Positions 51,913 through 60,796 of a DNA stretch of 64,000 nt are shown here, piece after piece. The notes beneath the pieces are model-generated. The model saw nothing but the letters and a program-made list of their open reading frames with translations, was not told the origin of the DNA and ran no database searches. Made by a program: the position numbers and the translations under genes. Numbering within the stretch: position 1 is the stretch's first letter; each line of letters opens with the position of its first letter. Origin of the DNA: Pedobacter sp. Bi126. GTDB lineage: Bacteria; Bacteroidota; Bacteroidia; Sphingobacteriales; Sphingobacteriaceae. The DNA lies in NCBI RefSeq assembly GCF_918698245.1, contig NZ_CAKKMS010000004.1, positions 806,001-870,000 on the forward strand, written 5' to 3'.

Positions 51913-52527
51913 TCAATGCCATTCATCCCTGTAAACAAACTTGGGCATATGCCATTCGAAGCGGATAGAAAGTAATCTTAGTGCTAATCCAATAACAGCG
52001 GCTGTAATGGTAGCCAGCATCTCGCTTCCGTGAAAATGCTCTATGCCGATGTAAACCGCGCCGGTAACTATCGCTGCGCTGGCATAAATCTCTTTTCTAA
52101 AAAGAAATGGAACTTCATTGCAGAGCACATCTCGAAGTACCCCACCGGCACAGCCGGTAATCATTCCGCTAAAAAGTACAATTAGATAAGGTAAATGGAT
52201 TTCTTGTGCAACCTGACAACCAATAATGGTGAAAACCACCAAACCTAAAGCATCAAGGTAAAGGAAAAGTTTTTTGAGTTTAGTCATAATGGAGGCAATA
52301 AATGCCGCGAGTAAGGCTGCTACTGCGGTAATTACCAAATATTCAGGATGTTCTACCCAGCTCATTGGATAATGGCCAAATAATACATTTCTAACCGTTC
52401 CACCACCTAATGCGGTTACCCAGGCAATAATACAAACGCCAACCCAATCCATATCACGTCTGCCTGCAGAAAGTGCAGCAGTCATGGCTTCAGCGGTTAT
52501 GGCAATAATGTAGAGGATATGGAGCAT
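51913..52527 (-). CDS. TRIC-type cation channel family protein (YadS/UPF0126)
   Basis: 204 residues. Two similar three-helix halves are visible with AMTAALSAGRRDMDWVGV and ALGGGTVRNVLFG in the first and LDALGLVVFTIIGCQ and GMITGCAGGVLRDVLCNEVPF in the second; the GGGxxR and GGxxRD motifs are characteristic. Family members form trimeric potassium-permeable channels. No neighbours in operon distance except the DivIC-like gene upstream by 99 bp. Confidence 0.9.
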   Translation of the reverse strand: MLHILYIIAITAEAMTAALSAGRRDMDWVGVCIIAWVTALGGGTVRNVLFGHYPMSWVEHPEYLVITAVAALLAAFIASIMTKLKKLFLYLDALGLVVFTIIGCQVAQEIHLPYLIVLFSGMITGCAGGVLRDVLCNEVPFLFRKEIYASAAIVTGAVYIGIEHFHGSEMLATITAAVIGLALRLLSIRFEWHMPKFVYRDEWH

Positions 52528-52626
52528 TAGATAGGTTAACTGTTTGATTGCTTAATCGGTTAACTGGAATATAAATTGTTTTATGGTTTGATTGTTAACT
52601 CAAAACTGTAAACTTTTAACTGAAAA

Positions 52627-52926
52627 CTAATCCTTTTTCTCTTCCTGAATAATCACGAAAACATCTTCATTGTCTTTTTTCATGAAGTATTTTTCGCGGG
52701 CAAATTTTTCAGCCGTATTCAGATTGGTATTCAGTTCGTTTAGATCTTTTTTAACCTGCGCGGTTTCTTTCTCGAAATATTCTTTTTCTTCCTGCAGTTT
52801 ATTGGCCTGACTGCGGTACTCGTATTGCGACATCATATCGTTTTTGTCGAAAAATAGCATCCACATCGCAAAAGCGACAGTAGCAAGGAAATATTTATTT
52901 CGGAAAAGATCTATTAAACGTTTCAT
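52627..52926 (-). CDS. DivIC/FtsB-like septum formation protein
   Basis: 99 residues from ATG 52926; a longer frame adds 17 residues without support. One hydrophobic segment (about 12-28) is followed by a coiled coil rich in Glu, Lys and Gln (about 35-75) and FAREKYFMKKDNEDVFVI, the typical end of DivIC/FtsB proteins. It bridges FtsL and the division machinery in the inner membrane. It lies downstream of eno on the same strand, a gene order often seen in Bacteroidetes and other phyla. Confidence 0.85.
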   Translation of the reverse strand: MKRLIDLFRNKYFLATVAFAMWMLFFDKNDMMSQYEYRSQANKLQEEKEYFEKETAQVKKDLNELNTNLNTAEKFAREKYFMKKDNEDVFVIIQEEKKD

Positions 52927-52999
52927 ATATTGATATGAGATTTTAGATGTGAGATTTGAGAAACCCAAATCCGACAAACAAATATAGTATTAAAATAAA

Positions 53000-53030
53000 A
53001 ACATCCGAAGATTTAAAATCTCCGGATGTT
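53000..53030 (-). terminator. Terminator downstream of eno
   Basis: Arms of 8 bp plus 6 bp with one mismatch (AACATCCG..AGATTT at 53000-53014, complement up to 53030), followed on the minus strand by TTTTATTTTA. Confidence 0.7.
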
Positions 53031-53060
53031 CTGCAAATAAGTTTTTCAACTTGTTAACAT

Positions 53061-53090
53061 TATAGGATTGGGTTTAAACCCAATCCTATA
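53061..53090. repeat. Perfect 30-bp palindrome just after the eno stop codon
   Basis: TATAGGATTGGGTTT at 53061-53075 is followed by its exact reverse complement. It ends 2 bp from the eno stop codon. No T run follows on either strand. Confidence 0.85.
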
Positions 53091-53092
53091 CA

Positions 53093-54388
53093 TTATTTTT
53101 TAGCGTATTTAAATTTTGAACCGATGAAACGAGCGTTTTCACCCAATTCTTCTTCAATACGTAATAATTGATTGTATTTTGCAATCCTGTCTGAACGTGA
53201 TGCAGAACCGGTTTTAATCTGTCCGCAATTTAAAGCAACAGCTAAATCGGCAATCGTAACATCTTCAGTTTCGCCAGAACGATGACTCATTACCGAAGTA
53301 TAGCCATTGTTTTGTGCTAAAGTTACCGCATTGATGGTTTCAGTTAAAGAACCGATCTGGTTTACTTTTACCAGGATCGAGTTAGCGGTAGCCTCATCAA
53401 TACCACGTTGTAAACGGGTTACGTTAGTTACAAATAAATCATCACCAACCAATTGAACATGGTCACCAATTTTATCGGTTAAGCTTTTCCAGCCAGTCCA
53501 ATCGTTTTCATCCATACCATCTTCAATAGAGATAATTGGATATTTTGCAGAAAGATCAGCTAAATATTGTGCCTGCTCTTCGCTAGAACGAATTACGCCG
53601 GTAGCGCCTTCAAATTTAGTATAGTCGTATTTACCATCTTTGTAAAACTCAGATGATGCACAATCTAGCGCTAAACAGATTTGAGAACCTGGTTTGTAAC
53701 CAGCAGTTTCAATTGCTTTTAATACCGTTTCAATTGCATCTTCAGTACCGTCAAAAGTTGGTGCAAAACCACCTTCGTCACCTACTGCAGTAGATAAACC
53801 TCTATCGTGAAGAATTTTTTTCAAGCTATGGAAAACTTCAGTTCCCCAACGTAAAGCCTCAGAGAAAGAAGGTGCACCAACTGGCATAATCATAAATTCC
53901 TGGAAAGCGATAGGCGCATCAGAGTGTGAGCCACCGTTAATGATATTCATCATCGGAATTGGTAAAGTGTTGGCGTTAACACCACCAATGTAACGGTATA
54001 ATGGTTGACCGATTTCATCAGCAGCAGCTTTAGCAGCAGCCAAAGAAACACCTAAAATTGCGTTAGCACCTAAGTTACCTTTGTTTTCGGTACCATCTAG
54101 ATCTAACATGATTTTATCAATTGTATTTTGCTCAAAAACATCAATACCTCTTAATGCATCAGCAATTTTAGTATTTACATTTTCTACAGCTTTTAAAACA
54201 CCTTTACCTAAATATGTAGATTTATCACCATCACGTAATTCAACAGCCTCATATTGTCCAGTAGATGCACCGCTTGGTACAGCTGCACGGCCAAAAGCAC
54301 CTGCTTCTGTTACAACTTCTACTTCTACTGTTGGATTGCCTCTCGAATCGAGAATTTGTCTGGCATGGACATTAACGATTATGCTCAT
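53093..54388 (-). CDS. eno: Enolase
   Basis: 431 residues, full length. ARQILDSRGNPTVEVEV at the start, GGSHSDAPIAFQEFMIMPVG, VGDEGGFAP, QLVGDDLFVTN, VKVNQIGSLTE and SHRSGETED cover the substrate loops, magnesium ligands and the signature. It converts 2-phosphoglycerate to phosphoenolpyruvate in glycolysis. Promoter TAACTTTG on the minus strand at 54457-54464; leader contains a 7-bp stem. Downstream lie a perfect palindrome, a terminator and the divIC-like gene. Confidence 0.98.
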   Translation of the reverse strand: MSIIVNVHARQILDSRGNPTVEVEVVTEAGAFGRAAVPSGASTGQYEAVELRDGDKSTYLGKGVLKAVENVNTKIADALRGIDVFEQNTIDKIMLDLDGTENKGNLGANAILGVSLAAAKAAADEIGQPLYRYIGGVNANTLPIPMMNIINGGSHSDAPIAFQEFMIMPVGAPSFSEALRWGTEVFHSLKKILHDRGLSTAVGDEGGFAPTFDGTEDAIETVLKAIETAGYKPGSQICLALDCASSEFYKDGKYDYTKFEGATGVIRSSEEQAQYLADLSAKYPIISIEDGMDENDWTGWKSLTDKIGDHVQLVGDDLFVTNVTRLQRGIDEATANSILVKVNQIGSLTETINAVTLAQNNGYTSVMSHRSGETEDVTIADLAVALNCGQIKTGSASRSDRIAKYNQLLRIEEELGENARFIGSKFKYAKK

Positions 54389-54456
54389 TTTTATTTGATT
54401 TTTTATTGATTTTTTAACCTGCTTAGTGTATAAAGTACAATTACTAAGCGCAACAT

Positions 54457-54464
54457 CAAAGTTA
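54457..54464 (-). promoter_or_regulatory. -7 promoter element of eno
   Basis: Minus strand reads TAACTTTG (TAnnTTTG), with a TTTA about 18 bp further upstream and the start codon 69 bp downstream. In the leader GCTTAGT (54421-54427) pairs with ACTAAGC (54443-54449). Confidence 0.6.
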
Positions 54465-54560
54465 GTATTATTTTTAAATAAATAAAGCGTTTTAAGGGTT
54501 AATGTTACGATAGTTGTTCAAGTTAATCAACGGTTAATTTTAAGTTAATATTGGTATTCT

Positions 54561-54622
54561 GTCATGCTGAGGTACGAAGCATCTGCAAGCTATGGAACAG
54601 ATGATTCGCGCCTCAGCATGAC
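54561..54622. repeat. REP-like hairpin with 25-bp arms
   Basis: 54561-54585 pairs with 54598-54622 at 22 of 25 positions; the ends read GTCATGCTGAGG and CCTCAGCATGAC. Lies between eno and the DUF2911 gene. Confidence 0.8.
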
Positions 54623-54642
54623 AATGTAATTTATAACCTCAT

Positions 54643-54674
54643 AAAAAAACCGTTGAATCAACTCCAACGGTTTT
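54643..54674 (-). terminator. Terminator of the DUF2911 gene
   Basis: AAAACCGTTG (54646-54655) pairs exactly with 54665-54674; on the minus strand a run of seven Ts follows. Confidence 0.85.
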
Positions 54675-54722
54675 ATAAAATTTCCTATCGGTCGGTGTCA
54701 CACCGACCGAAATAAAATATCT

Positions 54723-55571
54723 CTATTTTTTAGCTTCGGCCAAAAGTTCAGAATTGAGGCGTACATATTCATCAATCTTTTGTGCCTTTGCAGCGTCTAT
54801 ACCTTGCTGCGCAGTAGCTGATGCCCCCGCTTTATCGCCCATTTTCAATTGGATACGGCCTTTCCATAGTTTAAACCATGGTGCTTTAGGGTCTGATTTT
54901 TCTGCTTCCGTCATCCATTCTAAAGCTGTTTTTAAATCTTTTCCATTTTGATAATAATACAATGCCGAATTAAAGTAAGGTTTTTTTTCGCCCTTCATCG
55001 CTTCAGCAATATTTGCCATTACTTTTTCATCGATAGAAGTTGTAATATTGATGGCATAAGCACTATTCTCCCACATCATATTTAACTGCGCCGAAGTTTC
55101 GTTAACAGCCGAAAACTGCATGCTAAGGGTTTCTACTTTATCTTTTAAAGCCGTGGTTTTTACTTTTACACGAAGCACATCATCACTTTCCTTATATTCG
55201 TAAGCACCCCATTGATCGGGCGTTTTGCTGAAAATAACCGTCCATTCGTTTTTACCTGGGATGCTGAACAGGCCATATTCGCCGGCAGGTAAATCTTTGC
55301 CTTCAATTTTAACGGCATCGGTAAATTTAATGCGTGTGGCCGCGTTTGCCCCGTTACGCCAAACTACGCCCATTGGCTCCATGCCGCCAAAAATTTTGCG
55401 ACCTTTAACATTCGGACGAGAGTAGGTTAAAGTTATTTTGCCTAATCCAAAATCCTGGATAATGGTTTGTCCGCTACTCGGTTGGGGAAACTTGGCTCCC
55501 TGGGCATTTGCGAAATCTGCTGCACCTAAAAGTGCAACAAACAGCATTACTGATTTGATCGATAATTTCAT
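54723..55571 (-). CDS. Exported DUF2911-domain protein
   Basis: 282 residues from the ATG at 55571, giving a proper signal peptide (MLFVALLGAADFANAQ); a longer frame adds 12 residues before it. The segment IQDFGLGKITLTYSRPNVKGRKIFGG to LPAGEYGLFSIPGKNEWTVIF is the DUF2911 domain, about 25-165, and the C-terminal ~100 residues are helical with a tetratricopeptide-like feel (ALYYYQNGKDLKTALEWM). The family is common in Bacteroidetes and of unknown function. Own terminator. Confidence 0.88.
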   Translation of the reverse strand: MKLSIKSVMLFVALLGAADFANAQGAKFPQPSSGQTIIQDFGLGKITLTYSRPNVKGRKIFGGMEPMGVVWRNGANAATRIKFTDAVKIEGKDLPAGEYGLFSIPGKNEWTVIFSKTPDQWGAYEYKESDDVLRVKVKTTALKDKVETLSMQFSAVNETSAQLNMMWENSAYAINITTSIDEKVMANIAEAMKGEKKPYFNSALYYYQNGKDLKTALEWMTEAEKSDPKAPWFKLWKGRIQLKMGDKAGASATAQQGIDAAKAQKIDEYVRLNSELLAEAKK

Positions 55572-55631
55572 TGCTTTGTTGTTTTTGGTTTGCACGAATT
55601 TACGCAATAAGCTTCGAGTTTAACAAATGTT

Positions 55632-56153
55632 TTAATTCTGTTCTTTGCTTAGCTGGCGTTTCCTAAATCCAAAAATCAATTCATCAAAATATTCGCCATT
55701 TTTAAAAATAGTATCTTTTAGCGATGCCTCGAAAACAAAGCCCGATTTCTTTAAAACCTGCTGCGAGGCCAGGTTCGTATGTGTAGTCCGTGCGAAAATT
55801 CTTTCAATATCAAATGTTTCGAAACCATAGTTCAACATTTCTTGTATGGCAAGCGGAACAATGCCTTTACCCCAATAATCTTCAGCAATCCAATAACCCA
55901 TTTCTGCACTCTTGCTGTAAATATCGGCCAGTTGATGCACGCCTATGGATCCAATTACTTCACCGTCTAACACAATAGCCTTGATTTGCAAAGGTTCGTG
56001 GCTTAAGGCTAGCCGAATAAAAGCTTCACCATCTTTTTTCTCGTAAGGAAAAGGGAATTTATTGGTTAAATATTTCGAAATATTGAAATTGTTGGCATGT
56101 TTAACCAAACTTTCAACATCACTTGGTTGGTAAGTTCGTAAAATTAATTGCAT
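55632..56153 (-). CDS. GNAT-family N-acetyltransferase (RimJ/RimL type)
   Basis: 173 residues from ATG 56153 (MQLILRTYQPSDVESLVKH). IAEDYWGKGIVPLAIQEMLNYGF is the acetyl-CoA-binding motif A, FDIERIFARTTHTNLASQQVLKKSGF is motif B of ribosomal-protein acetyltransferase-like GNATs. It transfers acetyl from acetyl-CoA to an amine; substrate not defined. The adjacent genes do not help to decide. Confidence 0.88.
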   Translation of the reverse strand: MQLILRTYQPSDVESLVKHANNFNISKYLTNKFPFPYEKKDGEAFIRLALSHEPLQIKAIVLDGEVIGSIGVHQLADIYSKSAEMGYWIAEDYWGKGIVPLAIQEMLNYGFETFDIERIFARTTHTNLASQQVLKKSGFVFEASLKDTIFKNGEYFDELIFGFRKRQLSKEQN

Positions 56154-56228
56154 TACGTATGATTTTATCAAGATGAATGTGCTTTGTAACTTTTCATTAA
56201 AACTAAAGTCAGAAACAAAAATGCTTTT

Positions 56229-56861
56229 ATGTTACACTTCAATCAATTTGAAAAATCTTATTTCAATCATCTTGTTTTAAAGATAGATAATATTAAAATT
56301 CCCGAAGGCATTTTCTGGATAAAAGGAAGTAACGGCTCAGGGAAAAGTACCCTGCTGAAAGCAATTGCAGGAATATTGTCTTTCGAAGGTGATATCGCAT
56401 TAAGTACTGTTTATTTAAAAGATCATGGTGTTTCCTATAGAAAACTTGTAAATTTTGCCGATGCCGAACCACTGTACCCCGAATTTTTAACCGGATTTGA
56501 AATGGTTGATCTTTTCGCTAAAGCCAAGGGGGCTGTTTCTGATCAAGAAAAGACCTTAATTGCTGAAATGGGTATGGAGCCTTACATTCATAACCCGTTA
56601 GGTTCATATTCCAGTGGTATGTTAAAAAAGTTGTCGTTGGTCTTGGCTTTTTTAGGAAAACCTAAATTGATCTTATTAGACGAGCCTTTAAATACGATCG
56701 ATGTAGAATCTTTGGAGATATTATACCGCTGGATTAAAGAAAAGTACCAAAATGAAAAAATCAGTTTTTTACTGTCCTCACATCAGCCATTGGATGAGTT
56801 AAAACTGCCCGGACTTAAACAGATTAACATTCAAGATAAAAAAATAATACTGAATTTTTAA
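56229..56861 (+). CDS. ABC transporter ATP-binding protein
   Basis: 210 residues. Walker A GSNGSGKST near 34-42, signature YSSGMLKKLSL, Walker B LILLDEP and switch histidine SSHQP are all present, so the ATPase is likely active. The small size and the overlap of its stop codon with the next start (TAATG at 56859-56863) show coupling to a membrane partner. Cargo unknown; the pair resembles exporter-type two-gene systems. Confidence 0.88.
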   Translation: MLHFNQFEKSYFNHLVLKIDNIKIPEGIFWIKGSNGSGKSTLLKAIAGILSFEGDIALSTVYLKDHGVSYRKLVNFADAEPLYPEFLTGFEMVDLFAKAKGAVSDQEKTLIAEMGMEPYIHNPLGSYSSGMLKKLSLVLAFLGKPKLILLDEPLNTIDVESLEILYRWIKEKYQNEKISFLLSSHQPLDELKLPGLKQINIQDKKIILNF

Positions 56862-57991
56862 TGTCGTTGCTTTCAAACACTGCCTTAAAGAAAATATTTG
56901 TTGATGGTTTTTACCGTACCCATGCAGCTATGTTGGTATTCATCTTTGTGATGTTGATCAGTTACTGCTTCTTTATCAATACTTTGGGCACTGTTCGGCC
57001 AGACCAGATTGATTTCTGGCAGTTTTTCTTTACCATTAGTTTGGTGAGTAATCCACTAATGATGATTTTGTATCTTATAGGAAGCACATTATATGCTTAC
57101 AAAAGCTTAAAATACGTCTTAAGTCAGCTTGCTTTGCCCCAGCAAGAGTTTCTGTATTATAGTTTCACCGCATTAAACAAAAAACAACAGTTTACGACCT
57201 GGTGTATAGTGCAGACCTGCATATTTATCCCTGTATTGTGTTATACTTTATATGCCATAAGCATTGGAATTGTATTTGGATATTATCTTATTTCTATCGG
57301 GATTTTATTTTTTCAATTGCTTCTGGTTTTAGCAGGCGCTTATATATATCTTAAAGAAAGTAACCGTTTAATAGAGGTTAACAAGCCAAATTGGTTACTT
57401 AGGGTAAGCAGGAAATGGAGCAAACCTGTTTTTTTGTTATATAGTTTTCAGGTTTTCAATCAATCGAAATTGGCTTATACGCTCACCAAACTGCTTTCGT
57501 GGGTGCTGATTTCAAGTGTGTTGGTCGTTTTTGCTGATCTTAAAGATGATTCAAGATTATTGATGCTCGTTACCTCGTGTATTGTTGTGGCACATGTGGT
57601 GCTCATTTATCAGGAGAAGGTTTTTAATAATAGATACTTATCTTTCTTGCCAAATTTTCCTTTTACTAAAAAGAAAGTATTTTTTAGTTTTTGTTTAAAC
57701 TATCTTGTTTTATTGCTGCCCGAAATCTGTTGGATATTTACCAATTTTGATATTTTAACATCGTTTGGGTTAATCGCATTTGCCTTTTCTACAGTGCTGT
57801 TATTTAGAAGCCTGCTTTTGTTAAATGCGATACAGATTAAGGGATTTTTGATATGGATTTTTTGCTTGTTTTTCCTTTTTTATGTATTTATCATGTTTGG
57901 CTTCGGATTAATCCTTATTCCGTTGAATCTTATTGTGGCTTGGATAGTGTTTAGGAGAAATTACTTGAATAACAATTGTATCGGTATTTGA
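56861..57991 (+). CDS. Membrane partner of the two-gene ABC system
   Basis: 376 residues with about ten hydrophobic segments spread over the whole length and short loops, including a Phe-rich region near 285-345. No motif that I know. The one-base overlap with the ATPase gene makes it the likely permease. Not similar by eye to FtsX or MacB types. Function unknown. Confidence 0.75.
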   Translation: MSLLSNTALKKIFVDGFYRTHAAMLVFIFVMLISYCFFINTLGTVRPDQIDFWQFFFTISLVSNPLMMILYLIGSTLYAYKSLKYVLSQLALPQQEFLYYSFTALNKKQQFTTWCIVQTCIFIPVLCYTLYAISIGIVFGYYLISIGILFFQLLLVLAGAYIYLKESNRLIEVNKPNWLLRVSRKWSKPVFLLYSFQVFNQSKLAYTLTKLLSWVLISSVLVVFADLKDDSRLLMLVTSCIVVAHVVLIYQEKVFNNRYLSFLPNFPFTKKKVFFSFCLNYLVLLLPEICWIFTNFDILTSFGLIAFAFSTVLLFRSLLLLNAIQIKGFLIWIFCLFFLFYVFIMFGFGLILIPLNLIVAWIVFRRNYLNNNCIGI

Positions 57992-58022
57992 TGAAAAGGT
58001 TTACCTACAACGATCGCCGTGC

Positions 58023-58044
58023 TGATCCGATAGCTATTGGATCA
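58023..58044. repeat. Near-perfect 22-bp palindrome after the ABC permease
   Basis: TGATCCGATAGCTATTGGAT with CA; one base pair off perfect symmetry. Followed by AAGATGACTGCACGG. No T run, so a REP-like element rather than a terminator. Confidence 0.6.
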
Positions 58045-58103
58045 AGATGACTGCACGGATGTATATGTAGCCAAATGACATATTTTAATCGAAGTTTTTT
58101 CTA

Positions 58104-59510
58104 TTACTTCAATTCATCTAATACCCTGAACAGCTTTTTGTTAATCCCGCTTCCGCTATAGTTATTGATGTTAATAACGATTATGTATTTATTGCCTGCA
58201 GCATCGGTATGATAGCCTGCAAATGCCGAAACATCATTTATTGTCCCACTTTTAATTTTCATACCATTGTATTCTGGTAAGGCTTTGTAATAATCGGGAA
58301 ACCAGTTCTCCTTTTGGATCTGGAAAAGTATATTCGCCATTGCCGAAGTTGTTATTCTATCTCCCGGAGAAAGCCCACTGCCATCAATAATGTTTAATGC
58401 CGTTTTATCAATGCCTTTATCGGCCCAGAAATTGACTTCGGTTTCCGCTCCTTTACTTGTTGTACCTGCTTTGCCTGATTTTATCGCAATGGCTTTTAAC
58501 AGTGATTCGCCATATAAATTGATGCTTTTCTTTAAAAACCAGTAAGTCATCTCGCTTAAACTAGGCGAACTGATGATGCTTATTTTCTGTGTAACCGAAG
58601 GAATGACCTGATTGTTCAAGGTCATTAATCTTGCCGTTGTGGCTTGCTGGCCAGTCGAAATACCTAATCTTTTCAAAGTATCCTGTAAGCGGTAAGCGCA
58701 ATCAAAAGCAGGGTCGGGGAGGGCTACAGAAATGCCTGTTTTGGCAATGCCTATTCCCCAGCTTCCGCGGAGGTAAGCAACATTACTGTAAGGTGGAAGA
58801 AAAGCATAACTTCTATCGCCAGAACCCGGACTTCCGGTTTTTAGTTCATTTATGAGCTGCACATAAGGCGTTGCCGGAACTGTTTTTATTACCTTAACTT
58901 CATCTGCTGTACTACTTCCAGGTTTCAAATGAATATCAAATTGATTTTCGCGCCAGGCTAAGCCAGAAGTCCCGGCACCATAGTAATTGCCAATATCCTG
59001 CCAAACCCAACCCTCAGGTGTTGTTTGTGTGCCAAAAATGCGATCGTCGCCAATTATTGTGCCTTCAATTTTTTTGATTCCGGCAGATTTTATTGCAGTA
59101 ACCCATTGTGTTAAAACAGCATTCTCTTTATTTTGATAGCGCCAGGAGCCCAAAGTTGGGTCGCCACTGCCAATAATGATCAGGTTTCCTTTTAATATTC
59201 CATCTGTAGTAATTGTTCCGGTATAGGCCAATGTAGTTTGGAATTGAAAATCCTTCCCTAAAATACTGAAAGCCGTGGCTGCAGTTATGGTTTTTAAGGT
59301 TGAGGCCGTAGCCAGGCCGATTTGCTCATTTTTGACATAAAGCGTTTTACCTGTATTGGCATCTAAAACGCAAAGAGAAACAATAGCATGTTTTGCCTGT
59401 TCATCATTTAATAAATTATTGAAGGCCTTTTCGAGGTTCTGAATTCGGTTTTGGGCAATTGCGGTTATACCTGAGAAAAGAAATAAGGTTAATATTTTGA
59501 AAAATTTCAT
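58104..59510 (-). CDS. dacB: D-alanyl-D-alanine carboxypeptidase/endopeptidase, PBP4 type (S13)
   Basis: 468 residues from ATG 59510, with a signal peptide ending at ITAIAQ. The three penicillin-binding motifs are present: S70-T-L-K73, S-I-N (in LKKSINLYGESLLKA), and K-S-G-T (in MKIKSGTINDVSAF), together with DGSGLSPGDRI, typical of the S13 class. It trims or opens peptide crosslinks of peptidoglycan in the periplasm. Its start lies 18 bp from the stop codon of the upstream DUF4143 ATPase gene on the same strand. Confidence 0.93.
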   Translation of the reverse strand: MKFFKILTLFLFSGITAIAQNRIQNLEKAFNNLLNDEQAKHAIVSLCVLDANTGKTLYVKNEQIGLATASTLKTITAATAFSILGKDFQFQTTLAYTGTITTDGILKGNLIIIGSGDPTLGSWRYQNKENAVLTQWVTAIKSAGIKKIEGTIIGDDRIFGTQTTPEGWVWQDIGNYYGAGTSGLAWRENQFDIHLKPGSSTADEVKVIKTVPATPYVQLINELKTGSPGSGDRSYAFLPPYSNVAYLRGSWGIGIAKTGISVALPDPAFDCAYRLQDTLKRLGISTGQQATTARLMTLNNQVIPSVTQKISIISSPSLSEMTYWFLKKSINLYGESLLKAIAIKSGKAGTTSKGAETEVNFWADKGIDKTALNIIDGSGLSPGDRITTSAMANILFQIQKENWFPDYYKALPEYNGMKIKSGTINDVSAFAGYHTDAAGNKYIIVININNYSGSGINKKLFRVLDELK

Positions 59511-59527
59511 GTAAGGCAAAGATTATT

Positions 59528-60652
59528 TTATATCAGAAAACTCGTATAGTTAGACTTGTTTATAACGTTTGTATTATTTGTAGGGTATGCATCTAAAAAC
59601 GTTGATGGAAACCTCACTTTTTTATTCTCGTTCCACTTTATCTCTATGGCATTTGTTTTTCCATCAATTTCTTCGATTAAATCAATTTCCTGTTGCTGAA
59701 AGCTTCGCCAGAAATAATATTTAGCATGCTTTCTCTTGTTATTACTGGCTTTGATATATTCTGAAATAATATAATTTTCAAAGAGCTGACCAGCATCCTG
59801 CCTCAGCGCAAGCATACTAAAGTTTTCGATCACGGCATTGCGGATGCCGGTATCATAGAAATATATTTTTTTGCTCTTTTTTATTTCATTCCGCAGATTA
59901 CTGCTGTATGCACCTAATCTGAATACAACAAAACACTGCTCTAATAAATCGATATAACGCTCAACTGTTAGTTTATCGGCTTCAATCATCTGGCCAAGCT
60001 CGGTATACGAAACCTCATTACCAATTTGCAAGGCTAAGGCCTGCACTAATTTTTCGAGCTGTAAAGGTTTTCTGATGCCTGTAAGTGATAAAATATCTTT
60101 AAAAAGATAACTATTGGCCAAGTTCATTAAGAGTTCTTTTTCTTCTCCTGGATAATTAATTGCATCGGGATAAGAGCCATAGATCAATCTTTTTTCCAAT
60201 GCCTGTTCTTCAGTAAGGATATTGGTATCATCAACAAGTTCTGCTACCGAAAAAGGAAAAAGATGATATTCAAATTTTCTTCCCGTTAGCGATTCTTTTA
60301 TACCAACAGCCAGATCTAATGATGAAGAGCCTGTAACCAAAAGTTGCACATCGGTAAAATTATCTACGATCAATTTTAATGTTAAGCCGATATTCGTAAC
60401 CCGTTGGGCTTTGTCGATAAAAATAAATTTGTTTGAGCCGATAATTGATTTTAGCCGCTCAATACTGATGTCTGTCAATGTGGTTCGAACATTGGCTTCA
60501 TCACAATTAAGAAAAACAAAAGGCAATCCTGTTTTATTTACCAATTGCTTTAACATGGTGGTTTTGCCTACCTGCCTTGCACCGGTAACTATAATTGCTT
60601 TTTGTTTAAAAAACTTTGATTCTATGTGCGTTTGCAGACTTCTAATTATCAT
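59528..60652 (-). CDS. AAA ATPase with DUF4143 domain
   Basis: 374 residues. N-terminal AAA_14 ATPase with Walker A VTGARQVGKTTM near 20-31, FIFIDKAQRV (a Walker B variant with Lys-Ala where Glu-Ala is usual), and LLVTGSSSLDL; C-terminal DUF4143 with SYLFKDILSLTGIRKP, KKIYFYDTGIRNAV and FENYIISEYIK, then EIDLIEEIDGKTNAIEIKW, a nuclease-like strand pattern. Such proteins are widespread, often transferred, and of unclear role. It precedes dacB and follows a tandem 32-bp repeat that may contain its promoter. Confidence 0.85.
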   Translation of the reverse strand: MIIRSLQTHIESKFFKQKAIIVTGARQVGKTTMLKQLVNKTGLPFVFLNCDEANVRTTLTDISIERLKSIIGSNKFIFIDKAQRVTNIGLTLKLIVDNFTDVQLLVTGSSSLDLAVGIKESLTGRKFEYHLFPFSVAELVDDTNILTEEQALEKRLIYGSYPDAINYPGEEKELLMNLANSYLFKDILSLTGIRKPLQLEKLVQALALQIGNEVSYTELGQMIEADKLTVERYIDLLEQCFVVFRLGAYSSNLRNEIKKSKKIYFYDTGIRNAVIENFSMLALRQDAGQLFENYIISEYIKASNNKRKHAKYYFWRSFQQQEIDLIEEIDGKTNAIEIKWNENKKVRFPSTFLDAYPTNNTNVINKSNYTSFLI

Positions 60653-60698
60653 TTCATTATATCATATTTAATGACAAATGTAATGAAAATTTAAACGA

Positions 60699-60762
60699 AA
60701 TCTCTTTTTTATATATAATTTAGTGATTACAATCTCTTTTTTGTATATAATTTAGTGATTAC
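60699..60762. repeat. Tandem duplication of a 32-bp unit
   Basis: 60699-60730 and 60731-60762 differ at one base; a third partial unit (GATCTCTAAATTTATATTTT) follows. Each contains TATATAATTTAGTGATTAC. It lies in the region upstream of the ATPase gene and downstream of the CDP-alcohol phosphatidyltransferase gene. Confidence 0.85.
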
Positions 60763-60796
60763 GATCTCTAAATTTATATTTTTGGGTTAATACACT

